A stretch of 64,000 bases of DNA from NCBI GenBank assembly GCA_910575435.1, contig CAJTGI010000001.1:471093-535092 (forward strand), in the 5' to 3' direction. The notes beneath the pieces are model-generated. The model saw only the letters and a list, made by a program, of their open reading frames with translations. It was not told where the DNA came from and searched no databases. Position 1 is the first letter of the stretch. Each line of letters starts with the position of its first letter. Shown one piece after another: positions 26,172-35,064 of the stretch. This DNA is from Clostridiaceae bacterium. Its GTDB lineage: Bacteria > Bacillota > Clostridia > Lachnospirales > Lachnospiraceae. The position numbers and the translations under genes are program-made.

Positions 26172-27038
26172 TTATGCCTTGCCTACGGAACCAAAAAGCT
26201 CCATCTTCTCTTTCACCGTTGCCTTGATTGCCTCTGCGCCAGGAGCCAGAAGCTTGCGGGGATCAAATCCCTTGCCCTCCAGATCCTTTCCCTCTTCAAT
26301 ATACTTGCGGGTCGCTTCCTGGAATGAAAGCTGGCACTCCGTATTGACATTAATCTTTGCCACGCCCAGAGAGATTGCCTTCTTAATCATATCCTCAGGA
26401 ATGCCTGTTCCTCCGTGAAGAACCAGCGGCATGTCCCCTGTCTTTGCCTGAATGGCATCCAGGGTCTCGAAACTTAAGCCCGCCCAGTTCTCAGGGTACT
26501 TTCCATGAATATTTCCGATGCCTGCCGCCAGCATGGTGACGCCCAAGTCAGCCACAGCCTTGCACTCCTCCGGATCCGCACATTCGCCGGCTCCCACAAC
26601 GCCATCTTCCTCTCCGCCGATGGAGCCAACCTCTGCCTCCAGGGAAAGACCCAATACGCCACAGGCATTCACCAACTCCGTGGTCTTTGCAATATTCTCC
26701 TCAATGGGAAGATGGGAACCATCAAACATAATAGAAGAGAACCCGGCATTGATACAAGCCTTCGCACCTTCGTAAGAGCCATGGTCCAGGTGAAGTGCCA
26801 CGGGAACGGTGATATTCATCTCCTCCATCATTCCCTCTACCATGCCAACGATGGTCTTGTAGCCGCACATATACTTCCCTGCACCCTCAGACACGCCCAG
26901 AATCACCGGGGACTGAAGTTCCTGCGCCGTCTGCAGGATAGACTTCGTCCACTCCAGATTGTTGATATTGAACTGACCTACGGCATATTTGCCTGCTTTT
27001 GCCTTTGTAAGCATTTCTTTTGCTGAAACTAACATCAT
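26172..27038 (-). CDS. fba: Class II fructose-bisphosphate aldolase
   Basis: 288 residues. Zn ligands and catalytic residues are in place: HLDHGSYEGAKACINAGF (catalytic Asp and first His), EAEVGSIGGEEDG, GNIHGKYP (His), and LVLHGGTGIPEDMIKKAI (His), with AKINVNTECQ near the C-terminus. The enzyme splits fructose 1,6-bisphosphate in glycolysis. The shorter FbaA/GatY-like type is typical of Firmicutes; tagatose-bisphosphate aldolase is the close alternative but no galactitol or tagatose genes are nearby. A good ribosome site GGAGG lies before two adjacent ATGs. Confidence 0.95.
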   Translation of the reverse strand: MMLVSAKEMLTKAKAGKYAVGQFNINNLEWTKSILQTAQELQSPVILGVSEGAGKYMCGYKTIVGMVEGMMEEMNITVPVALHLDHGSYEGAKACINAGFSSIMFDGSHLPIEENIAKTTELVNACGVLGLSLEAEVGSIGGEEDGVVGAGECADPEECKAVADLGVTMLAAGIGNIHGKYPENWAGLSFETLDAIQAKTGDMPLVLHGGTGIPEDMIKKAISLGVAKINVNTECQLSFQEATRKYIEEGKDLEGKGFDPRKLLAPGAEAIKATVKEKMELFGSVGKA

Positions 27039-27207
27039 CCATAACCTCCATCTTTTGATTTTCTATCATCACTAATCATTGCCTATTATATACCATTTTT
27101 TGTAAAAAGAAAACACAAAATCGTATTTTTCTTGATTCGCCCATCTAAACGATACTGTGCACGGTTGCTTTGAACAGAAAATTTCCCATTATCCGTAAAA
27201 ATCATCT

Positions 27208-28041
27208 TTAGAACAGCTTTCCGATTTCCTCCATGCGCTCCCTCGCCATATCGTACCCATATTCATAGCTTCTTCTCAGAACCTCCACGTCCTTCTCGTA
27301 ACTGTTCAGCCCATGCTCCGGGCGAATCAGGACAATCCTGCCCTGCCTCTCCAGCTCCTCGCAAGCCTCCACCGCCCTGTTATACCGTTGATAGCGGGTA
27401 AGGATTCTCTGGGCAATCCTTGGATAGCGATGCCACACCGCCCTAGCGGTCATGCGGTCGGAACTGGTGCATGCCTTCCGATAGCCCTTCGGCCTGGTAA
27501 GCACCACCAGTGCCTTCCTGTGCCCGTCCCTTGCCAATTTATCTATTGGAATGGGATTGGACAGCCCTCCGTCAAAATATTCCCTGCCGCCTATTTCCGC
27601 AGGAGGAAATATCACTGGAAGGGAGCAGCTAGCCTGAAAAGCCATATAGTCCCGATCCACATCTTTCTTATAAAAATAATGCGGCATTCCCGTCTGGGCA
27701 TCCGTAGCAGTGATTACAAAGTCTCCCTGATAATGATGGAATGCCTCCATATCAAAAGGATCCACCTCATTGTTCATATCCCTGAAAACAAACTGAATGC
27801 CGAAAGGACTCTTCTCACGAAGCAGATTCCCCACGCCAAAATACCTCTTATCATTCCTGTATTTCAGGAAAATCCTTACATTCCTCTCCCGCTGCCTGGA
27901 AATATAGGAAGCAGCATCAGCCGCCCCCGCAGACACGCCAATGCAGTAGGGAAACATAATATCTTCATCCAGCAAGGCATCCATCACGCCACAGCTAAAG
28001 ATTGGGCGAAAAGAACCGCCCTCGAATAAAACGCCTGGCAT
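27208..28041 (-). CDS. Patatin-like phospholipase (YjjU type)
   Basis: 277 residues. It has the patatin nucleophile elbow GVSAGA (Ser about 41), the oxyanion segment FEGGSFRPIFSCGVMDALL, and the catalytic Asp in YFDGGLSNPIP (about 168). There is no signal peptide. Members hydrolyse acyl chains of membrane lipids or related esters; the physiological substrate is unknown. The start is the ATG at 28041 after AAAGGAGGGG (about 8 nt) and begins directly with the family's N-terminal strand; in-frame codons upstream lie before the ribosome site. Confidence 0.9.
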   Translation of the reverse strand: MPGVLFEGGSFRPIFSCGVMDALLDEDIMFPYCIGVSAGAADAASYISRQRERNVRIFLKYRNDKRYFGVGNLLREKSPFGIQFVFRDMNNEVDPFDMEAFHHYQGDFVITATDAQTGMPHYFYKKDVDRDYMAFQASCSLPVIFPPAEIGGREYFDGGLSNPIPIDKLARDGHRKALVVLTRPKGYRKACTSSDRMTARAVWHRYPRIAQRILTRYQRYNRAVEACEELERQGRIVLIRPEHGLNSYEKDVEVLRRSYEYGYDMARERMEEIGKLF

Positions 28042-28243
28042 TATCGCACCCCTCCTTTCCCAGTAAAGCATTGTAGCCCATTTTCAGAGAAAAATCAAAA
28101 CTTTTTTTATTTCTTGAAATACATCCCCTTTCTCGGTATGATATAAAAACAGGCTGGCAGGACAATCTTGCGAAGATTTGCCATCCTCCCGAGCGATACG
28201 GTCTAATCGCAAGGGATAAGAACCAACAGAAAAGAGGGAAGCC

Positions 28244-28849
28244 ATGAAAATAAAGATATGCGGACTGACAGACCCGAAGGAGGCAGCCTATCTCAACACA
28301 TACCAGGCAGATTTTGCCGGATTCATATTATTTTATCCGGGCAGCAAGCGGAACAACACCATTGCCCAAGCAAAAGAAATCATGAGGGAATTGGCTCCCT
28401 CCATCAAGCGGGTAGCCGTGGCGGTATCTCCCACGGAAGCGCAAATTAGACAGATTACAGAGGCAGGATTCGACTACATTCAGATTCATGGCAAACTATC
28501 TCAGAATCTGCTTTCTACCATCTCCCTCCCCGTGCTGCGCGCCTTTAATGTAAAAAACATGGAGGAATATGCCCAGTATAGCAGCCAGCCCCAGATTGCA
28601 GGATACATATTTGATGCGGCGCAGCCTGGCAGCGGCGCCACCTTCGACTGGAATCTCTTGCGACAGATTCCCCGAGACGAAAAACTGCTCTTCCTTGCAG
28701 GGGGACTCCATTCCGGCAATGTAGCCCAAGCGATTCAGGCAGTACGCCCCGATGGCGTTGACGTCTCCTCTGGCGTGGAATATGACGATGCCTCCGGAAA
28801 AGACCCTGATAAGATCAAAAAATTTATCTCCCGGGCACGAAATGCCTAA
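28244..28849 (+). CDS. trpF: Phosphoribosylanthranilate isomerase
   Basis: 201 residues. Catalytic Cys is in the N-terminal KICGLTDP (Cys 6) and the acid Asp in the GYIFDAA segment (about 125); phosphate-binding loops LAGGLHSGNVAQAI and GVDVSSGVE are intact. It performs the Amadori rearrangement in tryptophan synthesis. No other trp gene is within this window, so it is a lone trpF. Ribosome site AGAGGGAAGCC precedes the ATG. The 170-bp leader can fold locally (TCTTGCGAAGA) but shows no T-box or trp attenuator that I can recognise. Confidence 0.93.
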   Translation: MKIKICGLTDPKEAAYLNTYQADFAGFILFYPGSKRNNTIAQAKEIMRELAPSIKRVAVAVSPTEAQIRQITEAGFDYIQIHGKLSQNLLSTISLPVLRAFNVKNMEEYAQYSSQPQIAGYIFDAAQPGSGATFDWNLLRQIPRDEKLLFLAGGLHSGNVAQAIQAVRPDGVDVSSGVEYDDASGKDPDKIKKFISRARNA

Positions 28850-29144
28850 ATTTCCAAAAAGTAACAATTTTTTTGGTTATATTCACAAAATTCTAATGGG
28901 CCACCCCTCCCCTTTTCGGATATTTCCACAAAAATTTACCATGAAATTTGTCATTTTATCTTTTTATCGACAGAATCCTATGTTATAATAATAAGCATAC
29001 TATGCAAACTCGCCTGCGAGAAATGGCATGGTGCGATGATCGTTGAATTTCCCTGCCCGGGCTTTCTGAATGCCATCAGATTGACGCGCTGGCATAGAAA
29101 TTCTGCGAATCAGCATACTATTACAAACTGGAAGTGTAATTTTT
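28850..29144. other. Intergenic region between trpF and the OPT operon
   Basis: No gene is seen. The stretch holds short imperfect inverted repeats (CTCGCCTGCGAG) and AT-rich promoter-like DNA (TTATAATAATAAG near 28983). No recognised riboswitch class. Confidence 0.5.
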
Positions 29145-29171
29145 ACTATTTGCAGCTTATCTGTGAATAGT
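29145..29171 (+). promoter_or_regulatory. Hairpin in the OPT leader carrying the CTGTGAATAGTAAC motif
   Basis: ACTATTTGCAG and CTGTGAATAGT are near-perfect inverted repeats around a 5-nt loop, about 60 bp before the OPT start. The right arm matches a short motif that recurs before several genes in the window. Confidence 0.45.
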
Positions 29172-29229
29172 AACTGCCAATCACATCTCCCTTTTGTAAT
29201 AAATACTATAGGAAAGAGGTTCTATCACT

Positions 29230-31146
29230 ATGAATGAAAAGAAACCATTTAAACCCTACATTCCGGCGAACAAAGTCATCCCGGAATTTACTGCGGTGTC
29301 GCTGATTCTGGGAATACTCCTGGCAGTGATATTCGGCGCCGCCAACGCCTATCTGGGATTGCGGGTAGGCATGACGGTATCTGCCTCCATCCCGGCGGCA
29401 GTCATCTCCATGGGCGTGATTCGCTTCCTTCTGCGGAGGGATTCCATCCTGGAGAACAATATGGTGCAGACAGTGGGCTCTGCCGGCGAGTCTCTGGCAG
29501 CCGGAGCCATCTTCACCATTCCCGCCCTGTTTATGTGGGCAACAGAAAATGATGCGGTAGGGACGCCCTCCTTCTGGGAAATTGCCATCATCTGTCTCTG
29601 CGGCGGACTGCTGGGCGTACTCTTCATGATTCCCCTGCGGACAGCTCTAATTGTGGAAGAGCACGGCGTCCTTCCCTTCCCTGAGGGAACTGCCTGTGCG
29701 GAAGTGCTTCTCGCTGGCGAAGAAGGCGGAGACAAGTCTAAGGTGGTATTCTCCGGCCTGGGCATTGCCGCTCTGTACAAATTCGTAGCGGACGGACTCT
29801 GCCTTTTCCCATCGGAGATCGCATGGAATATCAAGCCGCTAAAGACGGGCTTCGGTCTGGACGTGCTTCCCGCCCTGGCTGGCGTGGGCTACATCTGCGG
29901 CATGAAGATTTCCTCCTACATGTTTGCCGGCGGCGTGCTGGGCTGGTTCGTGCTAATTCCGCTCATCTCCGTCTTTGGCATCGACAATATGATTGCCCCT
30001 GCCGCTGACAAAGTGATCAGCGCCATGGCTCCCTCCGATATCTGGGGTTCCTACATCCGCTATATCGGAGCCGGAGCAGTGGCCGCCGGAGGCATCATAA
30101 GCCTGGTCAAGACCCTGCCTATGATCGTGAAAACTTTCATGAAAGCCATGAAAGGATTTGGACGCAAAAACGATTCGGAATTGCGTACCTCCAAAGACCT
30201 GCCCATGCCAGTGGTTCTAATCGGCTCCCTGGCCATCGCAGTGGTGATTTGGATTATCCCGGCAGTGCCCATCAGTTTCCTAGGCGCATTGATTATCATT
30301 ATATTCGGATTCTTCTTCGCCACCGTATCCAGCCGCATGGTAGGATTGGTAGGCTCATCTAACAACCCGGTATCCGGCATGGCTATCGCCACGCTGCTGA
30401 TTGCCACCGCCCTGCTGAAAGCTACGGGAAATACCGGATTTACAGGCATGGCATCTGCCATCTGCATCGGCACCGTCATCTGCATCGTTGCCGCTATGGC
30501 GGGAGATACTTCTCAGGATTTGAAGACAGGTTATATCGTAGGCGCGACTCCTATGTACCAGCAGATTGGCGAATTGGTGGGAGCCTTGGTTTCCGCTCTG
30601 GCAATCGGTGGCGTGATGTACCTTCTCAACTCCGCTTGGGGATTCGGCACGCCGTCTCTCCCTGCTCCGCAGGCCATGCTGATGAAATTGGTGGTAGAAG
30701 GCGTTATGGGCGGCACCCTGCCTTGGGGATTGGTTCTGTGCGGCGTGGGCATCGCCATCGTGATAGAACTATTGGGACTGCCCGTCCTTCCCGTTGCCAT
30801 CGGGCTCTACCTGCCAATCTACCTTTCCGCCCCTATCTTCTTAGGAGGCGTCCTTCGCTGGTTCTTTGAGAATAAGAAATCTGCAAAGGATGAAAAGCAC
30901 AGGAAGCATATGATTGACCGGGGCGTGCTGTACAGTTCCGGCATGATTGCCGGCGAAGGCATCGTGGGCATTGCTCTTGCCATTCTGGCAGTCATACCCA
31001 TGGGCAAAGGCAACACCCTCGCAAGCATCATCAGCCTGGGAACTCCTCTGGGCAACATTACTGGCGCCGTATTCTTCCTTCTGCTGCTGGCAAGCATGTA
31101 CTTCTTCGCAGTGAGGCGTGGAAAAGCCAAGGAGGGCAGCAACTAA
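29230..31146 (+). CDS. OPT-family oligopeptide transporter
   Basis: 638 residues with about 14-16 membrane helices. It opens with the family pattern EFTAVSLILGILLAVIFGAA and LGLRVGMTVSASIPAAVISM and has the conserved ENNMVQTVGSAGESLAAGAIF loop and SSNNPVSGMAIATL. It belongs to the bacterial OPT branch that takes up small peptides by cation symport. The downstream dipeptidase gene fits peptide use as a nutrient. The ATG follows GAAAGAGG (10 nt). A PqqD-like gene starts 2 bp after the stop and a dipeptidase gene follows, forming an apparent three-gene operon. Confidence 0.93.
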   Translation: MNEKKPFKPYIPANKVIPEFTAVSLILGILLAVIFGAANAYLGLRVGMTVSASIPAAVISMGVIRFLLRRDSILENNMVQTVGSAGESLAAGAIFTIPALFMWATENDAVGTPSFWEIAIICLCGGLLGVLFMIPLRTALIVEEHGVLPFPEGTACAEVLLAGEEGGDKSKVVFSGLGIAALYKFVADGLCLFPSEIAWNIKPLKTGFGLDVLPALAGVGYICGMKISSYMFAGGVLGWFVLIPLISVFGIDNMIAPAADKVISAMAPSDIWGSYIRYIGAGAVAAGGIISLVKTLPMIVKTFMKAMKGFGRKNDSELRTSKDLPMPVVLIGSLAIAVVIWIIPAVPISFLGALIIIIFGFFFATVSSRMVGLVGSSNNPVSGMAIATLLIATALLKATGNTGFTGMASAICIGTVICIVAAMAGDTSQDLKTGYIVGATPMYQQIGELVGALVSALAIGGVMYLLNSAWGFGTPSLPAPQAMLMKLVVEGVMGGTLPWGLVLCGVGIAIVIELLGLPVLPVAIGLYLPIYLSAPIFLGGVLRWFFENKKSAKDEKHRKHMIDRGVLYSSGMIAGEGIVGIALAILAVIPMGKGNTLASIISLGTPLGNITGAVFFLLLLASMYFFAVRRGKAKEGSN

Positions 31147-31147
31147 T

Positions 31148-31498
31148 ATGGGAAAACAGAAAAAGCTGCCGCCAAATTATATGGATGCCATTTTCGTTCC
31201 TGCCAAGGAATTGCATTGGGCACAGCGAAAGGATGGCATGATCGTACTCGACATGGTAAACAACGGCTTTTTTCATAAAATAGCCCAGAAGTTTTTCCGC
31301 AAGCCAAAGGTCAGCCATATCGCAATGGACAAATATGGCACGAAGCTTTGGCTGGCGCTGGATGGAAAGAGAACGGTATGCCAAGTGGTGGCAGTGATGG
31401 AGCAGGCATTCCCTGACGAGTCAGACCGAATGCTTGACAGAACCGTAACATTTCTGCGCACCCTGCATATTCATCATTTTATCTGCGAAGCCGACTAA
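31148..31498 (+). CDS. PqqD-like (RiPP recognition element) protein
   Basis: 116 residues. The fold pattern of PqqD is visible: an N-terminal beta hairpin (WAQRKDGMIVLDM, NNGFFHKIAQKFF), then the winged-helix part (TKLWLALDGKRTVCQVVAVMEQAF, MLDRTVTFLRTLHIHHFICEA). PqqD-like domains bind leader peptides for modifying enzymes, but no radical-SAM enzyme, precursor peptide or protease of that kind lies nearby. The gene is squeezed between an OPT transporter (2 bp) and a dipeptidase, so it may bind peptides or act as a partner of the transporter. Start ATG at 31148 after AAGGAGGG with a rather long gap. Confidence 0.8.
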   Translation: MGKQKKLPPNYMDAIFVPAKELHWAQRKDGMIVLDMVNNGFFHKIAQKFFRKPKVSHIAMDKYGTKLWLALDGKRTVCQVVAVMEQAFPDESDRMLDRTVTFLRTLHIHHFICEAD

Positions 31499-31514
31499 CA
31501 TTGAGAAAGGATGG

Positions 31515-31567
31515 TTGTGATAAGCGGCTAATTGTGAACAGATTAGTAACTAGGTCGCTTATCACAA
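31515..31567 (+). promoter_or_regulatory. 12-bp inverted repeat in the pepD leader
   Basis: TTGTGATAAGCG (31515-31526) and CGCTTATCACAA (31556-31567) are perfectly complementary around a 29-nt loop and end 14 bp before the pepD start. In mRNA this would be a stable stem next to a weak ribosome site; as DNA it could be an operator. Confidence 0.55.
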
Positions 31568-31581
31568 CAAAGAATGATTTT

Positions 31582-33033
31582 ATGGGCATATTATCTAATC
31601 TGAAACCTGAACCAGTCTTCCGGTACTTTGAAGAAATCTGCCAGATTCCCCACGGTTCCGGAAACACCAAAGAAATCAGCGACTACTGCGTCCGCTTTGC
31701 CAAAGAGCATGGGCTGCGCCATATCCAGGATTCGGCAAACAATATCATCATTTTCAAGCCAGGGACTACAGGGTATGAAAATAGCGCGCCCGTGATTCTC
31801 CAAGGACATCTGGACATGGTGTGCGAAAAAGAATTTGACTGTGATATTGATATGGACAGGGAGGGGCTGCAGTTGGAAGTGCAGGGCGACATGATTTCCG
31901 CCAGAGGCACCACTCTGGGGGGAGACGATGGCATTGCGGTGGCATATGCCCTTGCGATTTTGGATGCTGACGACATTCCCCATCCCCCGCTGGAGGCGGT
32001 ATTTACTGTAGATGAGGAAATCGGCATGCTAGGCGCCGCCGCACTGGACTGCACCCCTCTCAAATCCCGCATCATGCTAAACTTAGATTCAGAGGATGAG
32101 GGCTACCTTCTGGTTGGCTGTGCAGGAGGCATCTCTGTCAAGGGAAGCATTCCGACAACTCGTTTCTCTGCCAGTGGCAAAAAAGCCACGCTGCGCATCT
32201 CAGGACTTTTGGGCGGACACTCTGGCATAGAGATTGATAAAAGCAGGGCGAATGCCTGCAAGCTGCTGGGCAGAACGCTCTACGCACTACAAAAAGAAGT
32301 TTCATTTCTCCTCTGCTCCCTGCAGGGGGGATTAAAAGACAATGCCATTCCAAGGGATGCCACCGCCACCCTTCTGCTAGATGGGGATGCGGATGAATCC
32401 AAAATTGCGGAGTGCATTAATAAGATACAGCAGAAATACCAGAACGAATACCGAAAATCAGATCCGGGCGTGACATGTGCCATCACATTCTCCGAATCAG
32501 GCACTGCCAACGCCATGACCCCGGATATAAGCAAAAATGTCATTGCGGCCCTAGTAAACTTCCCCAATGGCGTTCAACGCATGAGTCTTGATATCGAAGG
32601 TCTTGTACAGACTTCCCTGAACCTGGGCATCATGAAAACTTCCGAAGAAGAATTCACCTGTTCCTTCTCTCTCAGGAGCAGCGTTGAAAGTGAAAAACAT
32701 GCGCTGGTGGAACAAATTGAATGCCTGATGGAGAGCCTGGGCGGCAGTTTGAAAACCATGGGAGAATATCCCGCTTGGGAATACCGCCCGGATTCCCCTC
32801 TGCGCGACCTGATGGTAGAAGTTTTTGAGGACCAATATGGAAGAAAGCCAGTAATCCAGGCAATACATGCAGGTGTAGAATGCGGTCTTTTTGCTGGAAA
32901 CTTACCCGGTCTGGACTGCGTCTCCTTCGGCCCGGACATGAAAGGAATTCACACGCCGAAGGAAGTCTTAGATGCCGCCAGCGTTCTCCGAACTTGGGAA
33001 TATACGCTGGAAGTGCTGAAAAGACTAAAATGA
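31582..33033 (+). CDS. pepD: Aminoacyl-histidine (beta-Ala-His) dipeptidase, M20 family
   Basis: 483 residues. Metal-binding motifs of PepD: VILQGHLDMVCEK (His, Asp), GTTLGGDDGIAVA (bridging Asp), FTVDEEIGMLGA (catalytic Glu pair), NLDSEDEG, and the C-terminal HAGVECGLF (His). The enzyme cleaves Xaa-His and other dipeptides in the cytosol and fits as the last step after OPT uptake. The start chosen, ATG 31582, begins the family N-terminus (LKPEPVFRYFEEICQIPHGSGN); its ribosome site (AAAG) is weak and the frame stays open upstream to a TTG at 31501, a region containing the inverted repeat rather than protein-like sequence. Confidence 0.93.
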   Translation: MGILSNLKPEPVFRYFEEICQIPHGSGNTKEISDYCVRFAKEHGLRHIQDSANNIIIFKPGTTGYENSAPVILQGHLDMVCEKEFDCDIDMDREGLQLEVQGDMISARGTTLGGDDGIAVAYALAILDADDIPHPPLEAVFTVDEEIGMLGAAALDCTPLKSRIMLNLDSEDEGYLLVGCAGGISVKGSIPTTRFSASGKKATLRISGLLGGHSGIEIDKSRANACKLLGRTLYALQKEVSFLLCSLQGGLKDNAIPRDATATLLLDGDADESKIAECINKIQQKYQNEYRKSDPGVTCAITFSESGTANAMTPDISKNVIAALVNFPNGVQRMSLDIEGLVQTSLNLGIMKTSEEEFTCSFSLRSSVESEKHALVEQIECLMESLGGSLKTMGEYPAWEYRPDSPLRDLMVEVFEDQYGRKPVIQAIHAGVECGLFAGNLPGLDCVSFGPDMKGIHTPKEVLDAASVLRTWEYTLEVLKRLK

Positions 33034-33122
33034 TGCCAGATTCATAAACAGATTGCAAAAGATTGCAAAGCGTGATTCCATGCGATTCGGAATCTTCTGG
33101 CTTGAATCGTAAACATCGACAT

Positions 33123-33176
33123 GAAGAAGAGCCTTGCTCAGGTAGCGATATGCTGCCTAAACAAGGCTCTTCTTCG
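33123..33176. terminator. Bidirectional terminator between pepD and the HD-GYP gene
   Basis: GAAGAAGAGCCTTG and CAAGGCTCTTCTTC make a 14-bp stem; inside it GGTAGC and GCTGCC form a second stem. A-rich and T-rich arms let it serve both converging transcripts. Confidence 0.85.
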
Positions 33177-33191
33177 ATTATCTTCTAAACA

Positions 33192-34292
33192 CTATTGTCT
33201 TTCCTTCTCATCGGCAAAGGAAACCCCCTCCGCCATCACGAACAGTTCCTCCTTTGCCAGGTCAAAGCAGTCCAGAATCTTTGGCGAGAATATGCCGCAT
33301 TCCCCTTCGTGAATCATCCGGCATGCCTCCTCCACTGCATAGGGCGCTTTGTACACCCGCTTGCTGACCAGCGCATCATATACATCCACGATGGATACCA
33401 CCTGGGCCCAGATCGGAATATCCTCCCCTGCCAATCTGTCCGGATAACCGTTTCCATCATACCTCTCGTGGTGATGCCTGCAAATGTCATAGCAATATTT
33501 ATAGAACTCGCTATCCTCCTGCTTGAAATTTTCCAACATCTCGCAGCCATAAATCGTGTGCTTCTTCATCTCCCGAAATTCACTGTCCGTCAATCTCCCA
33601 GGTTTTAGCAAAATATTGTCAGGAATGGCAATTTTCCCCAAATCATGTAGTGAAGAAGCATTCACGATCAATTCCACCTGCTCCTGGGTAAGCTCGTATT
33701 CCGGGTAAAATTTCATCAGATATGTAAGGATAATTTTGGTAAAATTCTTCACCCTCTTGATATGCTCCCCAGACTCCAAACTGCGAAATTCCACCACAGA
33801 ACTCAGGGCATTCACCAGAAAATCATTATTCTGCTGCAGCTTCCTCTGGCTCTCCACCAACTGTCTTGTCCTCTTCTCCAGTTTCTGCTCAAGATATTGT
33901 CTGTGTTCGTACAATTCCATAATATTCATGGCGCGGCGCATGACCACCTTTGGCTCGAAAGGCTTATAGATAATATCCGAGGCACCATACTCATATGCCT
34001 TCACATCACTTTCCACCGTTGCCTCCCCGGTAATCATGATTACTGGAATCAGATCCATATAGCCCTTTTCCGTCATCCATTCCATCACTTCCAGCCCAGT
34101 TTTCCTCGGCATGAGAAGATCAAGGAACAGCACGGCGATATGATCTTTATTCTCCTCTATCATATCTATGGCTTCCTGGCCATCTTCCGCCTCCAAAATC
34201 TCAAACTGCTCCTCAAAAATAAATTTAAGCATATCCCTATTAATCTCTGCATCATCTGCAATCAATATCGTCTTTTCCATTATATCTTCCAT
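33192..34292 (-). CDS. Response regulator with HD-GYP output (cyclic-di-GMP phosphodiesterase)
   Basis: 366 residues. Receiver domain at 5-125 (IADDAEINRDM, Asp58 in VLFLDLLMPRKTG, MITGEA, YKPFEP); a coiled linker (about 130-170); HD-GYP domain with HD in SSLHDLGKIAIPD, LKPGRLTDSEFREMKKHT, HHHERYDGNGYPDRLAG (GYP motif) and VVSIVDVYDALVSKR. Such proteins degrade c-di-GMP to GMP in response to phosphorylation. No kinase is adjacent, but an HPt protein gene lies just upstream on the same strand and could pass phosphate. The start at 34292 is about 9 nt after GAGAGGA; three earlier in-frame codons overlap that site. Confidence 0.92.
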   Translation of the reverse strand: MEDIMEKTILIADDAEINRDMLKFIFEEQFEILEAEDGQEAIDMIEENKDHIAVLFLDLLMPRKTGLEVMEWMTEKGYMDLIPVIMITGEATVESDVKAYEYGASDIIYKPFEPKVVMRRAMNIMELYEHRQYLEQKLEKRTRQLVESQRKLQQNNDFLVNALSSVVEFRSLESGEHIKRVKNFTKIILTYLMKFYPEYELTQEQVELIVNASSLHDLGKIAIPDNILLKPGRLTDSEFREMKKHTIYGCEMLENFKQEDSEFYKYCYDICRHHHERYDGNGYPDRLAGEDIPIWAQVVSIVDVYDALVSKRVYKAPYAVEEACRMIHEGECGIFSPKILDCFDLAKEELFVMAEGVSFADEKERQ

Positions 34293-34424
34293 TGCACTCA
34301 TTCCTCTCAATTTATACTAAACTTATTTCCAACACCCAGCCACTGCGGCAGACGACTCAGAAAATCTCCCTGATGCATTGATATGCAGCAACTGGCATTA
34401 CTTGACAATCTAAAAGCACAAAAT

Positions 34425-34790
34425 CTACTGGGCCGCGTCTGACTGCTGCATGGCCTTGATGCCCTGCACCGTCTTCTCATAGTCTTCCCTCACCTGTCTC
34501 TCCAGTTCTGAGGTATCCTGATTCTTCCCGCCCCGCAAAGCATCCGTCAATGCAGCGCTGGATTCACTCAACTTCACAAAACCCAAATTCTGGCACACGC
34601 CCTTAATACTATGGGCGGCACGAAAAGCAGTCTCATAATCTTCCTGCCGCATAGACTCCTGCAAGGTATCATAATTGGCATCATCTAAAAATTTCACAGC
34701 AAATTTGAGAACTCGCTTATCATCCAGCAAACGCTTGATTACCTCCTCGTAACCACCGCCCATCATATCATAGCAATCTTTTATCGTCAT
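34425..34790 (-). CDS. Stand-alone HPt (histidine phosphotransfer) protein
   Basis: 121 residues forming one helical HPt domain, with phospho-His60 in FRAAHSIKGVCQNLGF and the usual following helices. It carries phosphate between a hybrid kinase and a response regulator. The likely partners are the hybrid kinase encoded at 38.1-40.8 kb and the HD-GYP receiver encoded directly downstream (133 bp), which would form a phosphorelay. A ribosome site AGGAGA precedes the ATG. The pairing is inferred. Confidence 0.9.
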   Translation of the reverse strand: MTIKDCYDMMGGGYEEVIKRLLDDKRVLKFAVKFLDDANYDTLQESMRQEDYETAFRAAHSIKGVCQNLGFVKLSESSAALTDALRGGKNQDTSELERQVREDYEKTVQGIKAMQQSDAAQ

Positions 34791-35064
34791 CCTAATCTCT
34801 CCTTTTTTATGCCGTTTTTTTCTATGAGAAATTATACTATCTCACTGGCGAAATTGCAATATTTTTACTGCCAAATTTATAATTAAGGATTAAAATATTT
34901 ACTCTCACAATCATCCATTCCCCGACGGATAAAACTTTATGTCAAGATTAGCGAAAACATGCATAGTATTTTCACACTTGCACACAATAATATATAATGA
35001 AAATACGCAGCAAGTTAACTCGCAAAGGCGAATGATATGCACGTTGCAGAAATGAGGATAACCT

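Noticed and set aside
28085..28243. T-box or trp attenuator before trpF
   Set aside because: No T-box consensus (AGGGTGGNACCGCG) and no run of Trp codons; only weak local folding.
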